From positions 1 through 7,446 of the forward strand of contig JAKSUU010000047.1 in assembly GCA_024408695.1 (NCBI GenBank): DNA of 7,446 nt, written 5' to 3'. Of the stretch, positions 1 to 5,192 are shown in pieces. The first letter of the stretch is position 1, and each line of letters starts with the position of its first letter. The position numbers were made by a program, and so were the translations under genes. The notes below the pieces were generated by a model that was not told where the DNA came from, ran no database searches, and saw only the letters and a list, made by a program, of their open reading frames with translations. This DNA is from Coriobacteriales bacterium (GTDB lineage Bacteria > Actinomycetota > Coriobacteriia > Coriobacteriales > QAMH01).

Positions 1-52
1 CAAAAACTATTTACATTATAAAAAAATTAGAAAAATAATAAAAATTATTCTT

Positions 53-82
53 TTGATAAAATAAATAAGTTTTATTTATTAA
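53..82 (+). promoter_or_regulatory. Candidate promoter for paralog 1, possibly leaderless
   Basis: TTGATA (53-58, five of six matches to the -35 consensus) is followed after 18 bp by TATTAA (77-82, four of six). A start seven bases further falls on or next to the ATG at 88, again with no Shine-Dalgarno sequence. The rest of 1-87 is AT-rich and shows no gene. This is weak evidence because of base composition. Confidence 0.3.
60..80. repeat. All-A/T inverted repeat before paralog 1
   Basis: AATAAATAA (60-68) and TTATTTATT (72-80) are perfect 9-bp complements around a GTT loop, ending 7 bases before the start codon. With no G-C pairs the hairpin would be weak. It may be chance, a protein-binding site, or a weak structure near the start. 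It overlaps the possible promoter. Confidence 0.35.
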
Positions 83-87
83 GAACA

Positions 88-2172
88 ATGAGCAAGTTTT
101 CTAAATTTGTACTTTATGCCTGTTTTAGTGGGCTTTTAATAGCAGTAGGGGCTATCGCTGTTTTTCCGGTCGTAGCTTTTGCATATGTAGACCCATCCGT
201 TATGACCTACACAATCCAAGCTCTTGCTGGGGTTGCTGTTGCCTTATCAGCCGTTCTTAGTGTTGCATTCAGACGTAGTCGACGAGCCATAATGAAACTA
301 TTAGGCATCGACGAAAATCAAAAAAAGGATGTTGACCCTTCTGTAACTAGGCAAAAAACATCACTGGCTCGCCCTTACAAGCTCCTTAAATCACAAGGTA
401 CATCAAATCGCCGTGGGGGTCATCATATTGTTAAAAAGAAAAGCGCTGGTTTTTTTAAACGCTTAATTTTTGCAATTTTAGCTAGCCTAGCAGCCACTTG
501 TACAATTTTAGTCGTTCCAATCGTTGAAACCATTAAAGGTTCAGAAGCTGACCTTGCCTTCAACTTTGCAACTCTTTGGCCACCCATATTTCAAGTTGCA
601 ATAATAGTTGCTGCTGTTATTTTTATTGTTCTTCTAATTATGTGGGGTCGTGTTTTTGATGTTTTATTTGCTCTTGTAACAAGTGCAGCATTTTGCGTAT
701 GGCTACAAATAATGTTTTTAAATGGAGATATGCCTTCTGCAAATGGCACAGCACTTGATATGAGTTTGTATCAAAGTCGAATTATTATAGGCATAATTGT
801 GTGGGCACTTGTTGTTATAGCAATGCTAGTTTTAATGATTTGGAAGCGAAAGATTGGCAGAGGCGTTTGTACTTTGCTTTGCATTGGACTTTTAATTACA
901 CAAGGAGCTGCTCTTGTTGGAATTTATTCGTCTGCGAACGAAGATGCAAAAATGAATACTGAGCTTATCGATTCAAGCAATATTAAGGGTGATGTGACTT
1001 TAACGGATGATGGACTCAACACACTTTCTACAAAGAAAAATGTTATTGTATTTGTTTTAGATACCATGGATAACACAATTGTCGACGAAATAGAAAATAG
1101 ATATTCTGATTTATATGATGGCTTTGAAGGTTTTACGCGTTACGATAACAATACAGGTGCATTTATTCCTACGCGTCATGCTCTTCCCTACTTAACTACT
1201 GGGTCCTGGCTTAAAGATGACGAAACAGGCGATGACTACATTGAAACGCGCTACCAACGTTCAACTTTCTTAAGAGACATATATGACCAAGGCTATAGCG
1301 TTGGTGTCTATACCGACACAATGTATGAAGGTAAAGAACTTTGGAAAGATTTTATAATGAATCTTAGAACCGATTTTGAGATCCGCCTTAACGAAGATGG
1401 CATCGTTGATTCATTTCTTAAAACAGCAGCATTCAAAGATTTGCCTTGGGCATTTAAAGAAAACTTTTGGTTTAATACAGATGAAATTAACAACAGCTTA
1501 ATGATAAAAGATCAACAAAATACATCTAATGTGTATACAATGGGCGATTATCAGTATTGGACGGATTTAAAGGAAACAAAACGGCTTCAAGCAAGTGATA
1601 CTAGCGGAGAAAATGGAGCTTTTAGATTTATCCATATTATGGGTGCCCACGAACCTTTTGATATGGACGCAAAAATGAACTATCTTGGAGACCAAATTTA
1701 TAATGGTTCTTATACAGATGCAAAAAGTTATGCGACATTTAAAATTGTTAAAGAATATTTGGACCAATTGCGTACACTTGGACTTTACAACAATGCCTCA
1801 ATTATTTTAACTGCAGATCATGGATTCTATTCAAACCGTGGTGAAAGCTTGAACTATACAGAATCTCCATTTTTAATGGTAAAACAAGCAGGCCAATTTG
1901 AAGGCAAAGTGAAACATAGCAAAATTCAAACAAGTCATAAAGATTTATTTCCCCAAATAATAAAGATGGTTGGTGGCCAATATGCACAATATGGAACACC
2001 AATAGATGAAGTTGCTGAAGGCAAACGCGACAGATACTGCTTTACCACCTGTGGAGATGTTCCAGATACTGCATACATCGAGTGTAAAGTTTCTGGTGAA
2101 GCAACTAGTCTAAGTGCATGGTCTCACACAGGAAGACGCTGGGATATAAAAAAGGAAAAAAATCAACGTTAA
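88..2172 (+). CDS. Multi-pass membrane LtaS/EptA-like transferase (alkaline-phosphatase/sulfatase superfamily), paralog 1
   Basis: 694 residues. The first helix (about 8-31) ends in AFA just before Y33, a plausible signal-peptidase site. A second helix (42-61) sits in the block shared with the two paralogs (residues 32-59) and is followed by FRRSRR. A basic linker (about 62-122) leads to five more membrane segments, near 125-147, 166-186, 190-210, 232-252 and 259-279. The rest is an extracytoplasmic catalytic domain. Visible active-site residues are D325 (VFVLDTMDN), T362 (IPTRHALPYL, the likely nucleophile), H521 (GAHEPFDMD) and D577-H578 (ADHG). These match the metal ligands and nucleophile of LtaS and EptA/MCR enzymes by position. 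A CxPxR sulfatase motif is absent, so an ordinary formylglycine sulfatase is unlikely. Family knowledge suggests transfer of phosphoglycerol, phosphoethanolamine or a similar group to an envelope glycolipid or polymer; the substrate is unknown. No Shine-Dalgarno precedes the ATG, but the signal-like N terminus begins right there. The stop overlaps that of the opposing transporter gene. Confidence 0.85.
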   Translation: MSKFSKFVLYACFSGLLIAVGAIAVFPVVAFAYVDPSVMTYTIQALAGVAVALSAVLSVAFRRSRRAIMKLLGIDENQKKDVDPSVTRQKTSLARPYKLLKSQGTSNRRGGHHIVKKKSAGFFKRLIFAILASLAATCTILVVPIVETIKGSEADLAFNFATLWPPIFQVAIIVAAVIFIVLLIMWGRVFDVLFALVTSAAFCVWLQIMFLNGDMPSANGTALDMSLYQSRIIIGIIVWALVVIAMLVLMIWKRKIGRGVCTLLCIGLLITQGAALVGIYSSANEDAKMNTELIDSSNIKGDVTLTDDGLNTLSTKKNVIVFVLDTMDNTIVDEIENRYSDLYDGFEGFTRYDNNTGAFIPTRHALPYLTTGSWLKDDETGDDYIETRYQRSTFLRDIYDQGYSVGVYTDTMYEGKELWKDFIMNLRTDFEIRLNEDGIVDSFLKTAAFKDLPWAFKENFWFNTDEINNSLMIKDQQNTSNVYTMGDYQYWTDLKETKRLQASDTSGENGAFRFIHIMGAHEPFDMDAKMNYLGDQIYNGSYTDAKSYATFKIVKEYLDQLRTLGLYNNASIILTADHGFYSNRGESLNYTESPFLMVKQAGQFEGKVKHSKIQTSHKDLFPQIIKMVGGQYAQYGTPIDEVAEGKRDRYCFTTCGDVPDTAYIECKVSGEATSLSAWSHTGRRWDIKKEKNQR
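2169..2172. other. Shared palindromic TTAA carrying both stop codons of convergent genes
   Basis: TAA at 2170-2172 ends paralog 1 on the + strand. The complement of 2169-2171 (TTA) is the TAA that ends the transporter gene on the - strand. The two reading frames therefore overlap tail to tail by 4 bp with no spacer and no terminator hairpin between them, so each transcript probably runs into the other gene as antisense unless Rho or RNA decay stops it. Confidence 0.9.
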
Positions 2173-2873
2173 CTAATATCTTTATTCCACTTATACCACA
2201 TAACAATACTTACGCCTAAAAATACAAGCCACATAACAATAGAACTTGCCGCATTTGGAATGCCGTTGTATAAAGCTATAGACCACATAATTACTTCTGC
2301 TGTGTTAACTATCAACCACAATGGCCATTGCTCGCAATAGCGACCTACTTCTATAATCATTGCTACAAGCGAAACAAAGGTTGTAGTAGAGTCTAAAATT
2401 GGCTGAGAATCCTGCATATAAGTTAAAATTATCGCAAAAATAGCACATCCTGCAATAATGATTCCTAAAACTACTAGACGCATTTTTGTACTTAATTTGC
2501 GCTTTTTAACTGTAAAATCTTTTGCTTTATCAATGTTTTTATTCCAAATGAATAAACCAATAATATAAACAGGCATGTAATAAATAATGTAAAGTAATCC
2601 ATCGCCATAAAGTTGAGCATTCAAGGCAATTATTGCATAAATGATTGAATTTACAAATCCAAAAATATAACAAAGTCTCTTGCCCTTGCCATTTAATAAT
2701 ACAAAAGCAATTCCTGTTATGGCATTTGCAATGCCCAAAATTGTATCTTGACTCCAAATTGAAATGAAAATAACAATTGCTAATACCAAGCAATATAAAA
2801 GGATTTCGCGTTTGGTAAAACCAGTAAACTCTTGAATAAAGAAAGTTTTAAGTTGAGCTAATGCTCTTTTCAT
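2169..2873 (-). CDS. pnuT: PnuC-family vitamin transporter, probably thiamine-specific (PnuT)
   Basis: 234 residues, the usual PnuC length, with about seven hydrophobic segments. Recognisable family motifs are LNGKGKRLCYIFGFVNS (about 60-76), YGDGLLYIIYYMP (89-101), GLFIWNK (106-112), the DSTTTFVSLVAM segment (161-172) and R178-YCEQWPLWLIVNTAEVIMW (179-197). PnuC proteins move ribosylated nicotinamide or related vitamins across the inner membrane, usually trapped by a downstream kinase. Here a TPP riboswitch lies immediately upstream, which points to thiamine as substrate: TPP-controlled members of this family are called PnuT. The start at 2873 is supported by AAGGAG five bases upstream of the ATG. 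The gene runs opposite to its neighbours, converging on paralog 1 and diverging from paralog 2, so it is its own transcription unit. Family assignment is firm. The substrate is inferred from the riboswitch, and nicotinamide riboside is the alternative. Confidence 0.87.
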   Translation of the reverse strand: MKRALAQLKTFFIQEFTGFTKREILLYCLVLAIVIFISIWSQDTILGIANAITGIAFVLLNGKGKRLCYIFGFVNSIIYAIIALNAQLYGDGLLYIIYYMPVYIIGLFIWNKNIDKAKDFTVKKRKLSTKMRLVVLGIIIAGCAIFAIILTYMQDSQPILDSTTTFVSLVAMIIEVGRYCEQWPLWLIVNTAEVIMWSIALYNGIPNAASSIVMWLVFLGVSIVMWYKWNKDIS

Positions 2874-2877
2874 ATTT

Positions 2878-2884
2878 ACTCCTT
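2878..2884 (-). promoter_or_regulatory. Shine-Dalgarno of the transporter gene, inside the riboswitch P1 strand
   Basis: AAGGAGT reads 5 bases before the ATG at 2873-2871. It is the only strong ribosome-binding site in the window, and it fixes the start. It coincides with the 3' closing strand of the TPP aptamer, replacing the usual AGGGA end, so it can be occluded when TPP is bound. Confidence 0.85.
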
Positions 2885-3001
2885 GCTTTGCATTATCAAA
2901 GCAGTGTTATCGGTCGTGGGACATCCCACCTCTCAGCCTTGGGACTCGCGCATATGTCACCTCTGCGGCACGCTTATTGCGAGCTTTTGAGCTCCCGAGA
3001 A
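2879..3001 (-). promoter_or_regulatory. TPP (thiamine pyrophosphate) riboswitch, THI element
   Basis: Read on the - strand, the leader has the conserved parts of the TPP aptamer in order. CTCGGGA comes at the 5' end (2999-2993). A long P3 arm is closed by GCTCGC (2984-2979) and GCGAGT (2949-2944). The GGCTGAGAGG signature follows (CTGAGA at 2936-2931), then a small optional hairpin GTGGG/CCCAC (2929-2916), GACC (2915-2912) and AACACTG (2908-2902). P5, GCTTTG-ATAATG-CAAAGC (2902-2885), carries the pyrophosphate-sensor GATAATGC, and AAGGAG closes at 2884-2879. P2 can form from CGG (2997-2995) and CCG (2913-2911). P1 can form from CTC (2999-2997) and GAG (2881-2879). The closing P1 strand is also the Shine-Dalgarno of the transporter gene, so ligand binding should hide the ribosome site: an OFF switch acting on translation. 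No terminator hairpin with a U-run is visible. The optional hairpin between CTGAGA and GACC resembles actinobacterial versions. Confidence 0.92.
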
Positions 3002-3006
3002 TTTTT

Positions 3007-3015
3007 ATTATACCA
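3007..3015 (-). promoter_or_regulatory. Extended -10 promoter of the riboswitch-transporter transcript
   Basis: On the - strand the sequence TGGTATAAT is a perfect TATAAT -10 box with the TGn extension. No good -35 hexamer is found at 16-18 bp, as is common for extended -10 promoters. The predicted transcript start is near 3000, which is exactly where the P1 strand of the TPP riboswitch begins, so promoter and aptamer support each other. The leader would be about 127 nt. Confidence 0.8.
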
Positions 3016-3071
3016 AATTGTGATTTGTTTATATGATTTGATTTAAAACACCAGACATTTCAACTTTACAA

Positions 3072-3100
3072 TTTAAAAAATCCTCAAAATAGTATAAAAT
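3072..3100 (+). promoter_or_regulatory. Candidate promoter giving a (near-)leaderless mRNA for paralog 2
   Basis: TTTAAA (3072-3077), a 17-bp spacer and TAAAAT (3095-3100) form a plausible sigma-70-type promoter; the overlapping TATAAA (3093-3098) is an alternative -10. Either would start transcription only about 2-4 nt before the ATG at 3109. That fits the absence of any Shine-Dalgarno sequence there: only a T-run separates the box from the start codon. In AT-rich DNA such boxes occur by chance, so this is tentative. Confidence 0.4.
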
Positions 3101-3108
3101 CTTTTTTT

Positions 3109-5142
3109 ATGATTAAACTAAAAATAAATACTAAAAAGATTAAAATAATTCTCCTAAACTCACTAATCATTGCCTTTAGTTCTCTTATAATTTTTCCTAA
3201 ATTTGCCCTGGCATATGTAGATCCATCTGTTATGACCTATACGATACAAGCACTAGCCGGAGTAGCGGTCGCACTTTCTGCTGTGCTAAGTGTTGCATTA
3301 AGACGTAGCAGAAGATTTTTAATGAAAAAATTAGGAATAGATGAAAACGCAAATAAAGATATTGAAATTGAAGTAGTAAAAAGCGAAAATAGACTCGATA
3401 GCCCAATAAATATCAAGAGTCGTAAAAATAAACACAAAGACATTAACCTAAAACTAAGATCACGCATTATATTTTCACTTATCGCTTCGTTTTCTACAAC
3501 ACTTACTGTTTTTTTTGTGCCTATGCTCGATGTTATAATCGGCTCTAAAAACTCGTTAATTATTGATGCTAACATGCTTATACCCATTGCAATAATTTTT
3601 AGTATAGTTGTATTTGTAATGCTATTTGTTATACTAGTTGTTTGTCGTGGAAAACTATTTGATATTTTATTTGTAATAGTAGGATCTATTGCTCTTTGCG
3701 TGTGGCTACAACTCATGTTTTTAAATGGCACAATGCCTACTGCCAACGGTGCCGAATTAAATGTTACTATAATGTCAAAAAGAGTCCTCATAGGTTTAGC
3801 CGTTTGGATTATTATAATTATTGGGGCTTTGGTGCTTACGATTTTAAAAAGAAAAATCGGAAGAAATACCTTTCTTATCATTTGCAGTTGTCTTTTAGTT
3901 GTTCAATGTTTTGCAGCGATTGGATCACTTGTTAAGCTAAATGAAACAGATACAAATAACTCAAACGCAACTAATCAAAAGCTTGTTGTTACAAATGATG
4001 GATTATCAAGCGTATCAACCAAAAATAATGTTATTGTATTTGTTCTTGATGCTTTAGACAATAATCAAGTTAACGAATACGAAAAAATGTATCCTGATAT
4101 TTATGATGGTTTTGATGGCTTCACAAGATACCCTGATAGTTCAGGAGCCTATATTCCTACCGCTCTTGCACTACCCTACCTTATGACAGGCGAAGAAATA
4201 AAATACGAAGAAACTTACTCACGTTATTATACTCGCAGATTTGAAGATTCAAGTTTCATCAAAGACATTTACAACAATGGATACAGTGTAGGCTTATATT
4301 CAGACACTTTTTCTGGAGGCGAGCCATACTTTAAAGATTACACTCTAAACATTAAACCTAACTTCACCATAAGTTTAAATAATGTGGCAGCTACTAAAAA
4401 GCTTTTGAAATGTGTTGGGTTTAAAACTGTACCATGGATTATTAAAAGCCCATTTTGGTTTAATACTGATGAAATCAACAATAGCATTATTAATAAGGAT
4501 GATTCAAATGCAAGTAACCCATACACCATCAACGACTATGAATATTATACTCAGCTAAAGTCAAATAAAAAACTTGAAACAAGCGATACAGCTGAAAAAG
4601 GAGCATTTAGGTTAATCCACTTAAATGGAAATCACTACCCCTGCGACATGGATGAAAACATGAACCATATTGAAGAGCCTCTTTATTCAGATGAGGCAAG
4701 AGCTGCAAAGGCATATGCATCCTTTAAAATTGTAAAAGAATACATAGATCAACTTAAAGCGCTAAATTTATACAAAGACACAACGCTTCTTGTAATAGCA
4801 GATCACGGCAATCCTGTTTTACGAAAACAAGAACAAGAAAAACCAGTAGACTCGCCAATACTATTTATAAAACCAGCTGGTGCAAATACCGGAATACTTC
4901 AACAAAATCATAAAGCTTTAACCCAAAAAGTATTTCATTCAACCGTTCTAAAAGCGCTAGGAATAAATTACGAAAAATATGGTCCCGCATTAGATGAATA
5001 TAACAATACGGGTGATAGATACTGCATAGAATTTTATGGAGACCCAGTCATTGAGGGTATTGAAGAATACAAAATTTCTGGTAACGTACAAGATATAAAT
5101 AGCTGGTCGAAAACTGGATATAGTTGGGATATAAATAAATAA
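3109..5142 (+). CDS. Multi-pass membrane LtaS/EptA-like transferase, paralog 2
   Basis: 677 residues with the same architecture as paralog 1. A lysine-rich N terminus leads into a first helix (about 12-34) ending in ALA before Y36. The 28-residue invariant block is at 35-62, followed by LRRSRR. A charged linker (about 64-116) is followed by membrane segments near 118-140, 155-178, 182-206, 226-246 and 253-274. Catalytic-domain landmarks are D314 (VFVLDALDN), T351 (IPTALALPYL, probable nucleophile), H509 (GNHYPCDMD) and D565-H566 (ADHG), plus the family-specific FWFNTDEINNS (449-459). The tail SWSKTGYSWDI (665-675) closely matches the end of paralog 1. The CxPxR sulfatase motif is absent. Like paralog 1 it should work outside the membrane on an envelope lipid or polymer. 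It starts a probable two-gene transcript with paralog 3 and diverges from the transporter gene. No Shine-Dalgarno is visible; the ATG is chosen because the signal-like helix follows directly. Confidence 0.85.
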   Translation: MIKLKINTKKIKIILLNSLIIAFSSLIIFPKFALAYVDPSVMTYTIQALAGVAVALSAVLSVALRRSRRFLMKKLGIDENANKDIEIEVVKSENRLDSPINIKSRKNKHKDINLKLRSRIIFSLIASFSTTLTVFFVPMLDVIIGSKNSLIIDANMLIPIAIIFSIVVFVMLFVILVVCRGKLFDILFVIVGSIALCVWLQLMFLNGTMPTANGAELNVTIMSKRVLIGLAVWIIIIIGALVLTILKRKIGRNTFLIICSCLLVVQCFAAIGSLVKLNETDTNNSNATNQKLVVTNDGLSSVSTKNNVIVFVLDALDNNQVNEYEKMYPDIYDGFDGFTRYPDSSGAYIPTALALPYLMTGEEIKYEETYSRYYTRRFEDSSFIKDIYNNGYSVGLYSDTFSGGEPYFKDYTLNIKPNFTISLNNVAATKKLLKCVGFKTVPWIIKSPFWFNTDEINNSIINKDDSNASNPYTINDYEYYTQLKSNKKLETSDTAEKGAFRLIHLNGNHYPCDMDENMNHIEEPLYSDEARAAKAYASFKIVKEYIDQLKALNLYKDTTLLVIADHGNPVLRKQEQEKPVDSPILFIKPAGANTGILQQNHKALTQKVFHSTVLKALGINYEKYGPALDEYNNTGDRYCIEFYGDPVIEGIEEYKISGNVQDINSWSKTGYSWDINK

Positions 5143-5144
5143 GA

Positions 5145-5174
5145 TTTTATTATCATTAAAACAAAATAATAAAA
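5145..5174. repeat. A/T-only inverted repeat between paralogs 2 and 3
   Basis: TTTTATTAT (5145-5153) and ATAATAAAA (5166-5174) are perfect 9-bp complements with a 12-nt loop, placed 2 bp after the stop of paralog 2 and 18 bp before the start of paralog 3. It lacks a G-C stem and U-tract, so it is not a convincing terminator. It is one of two similar A/T inverted repeats next to these paralogs. Confidence 0.4.
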
Positions 5175-5192
5175 GTAAAACATCAAAATAAA

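Noticed and set aside
88..2172. Calling the paralogs formylglycine-dependent sulfatases
   Set aside because: The CxPxR maturation motif is missing in all three, and a Thr occupies the nucleophile position.
2539..2793. An 84-residue - strand open frame within the transporter gene
   Set aside because: It is an out-of-frame shadow of the PnuC-family coding sequence, with no family features.
2169..2873. Calling the transporter a nicotinamide riboside PnuC
   Set aside because: The upstream TPP riboswitch favours thiamine. The alternative is kept only as a lower-probability option.
2912..2932. The GTGGG/CCCAC hairpin as a terminator or anti-aptamer element
   Set aside because: It has no following U-run and lies between CTGAGA and GACC, where TPP riboswitches can carry an optional hairpin.
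2861..3046. A 61-residue + strand open frame across the riboswitch leader
   Set aside because: It overlaps the start of the transporter gene and the complement of the TPP aptamer. The conserved RNA explains the sequence better.
3237..3881. A 214-residue open frame on the - strand inside paralog 2
   Set aside because: It lies wholly antisense to a well-supported gene, has no ribosome site and reads as low-complexity Ile/Ser/Thr-rich sequence.
5143..5192. An intrinsic terminator between paralogs 2 and 3
   Set aside because: The inverted repeat has no G-C pairs and is not followed by a T-run, so readthrough into paralog 3 is more likely.
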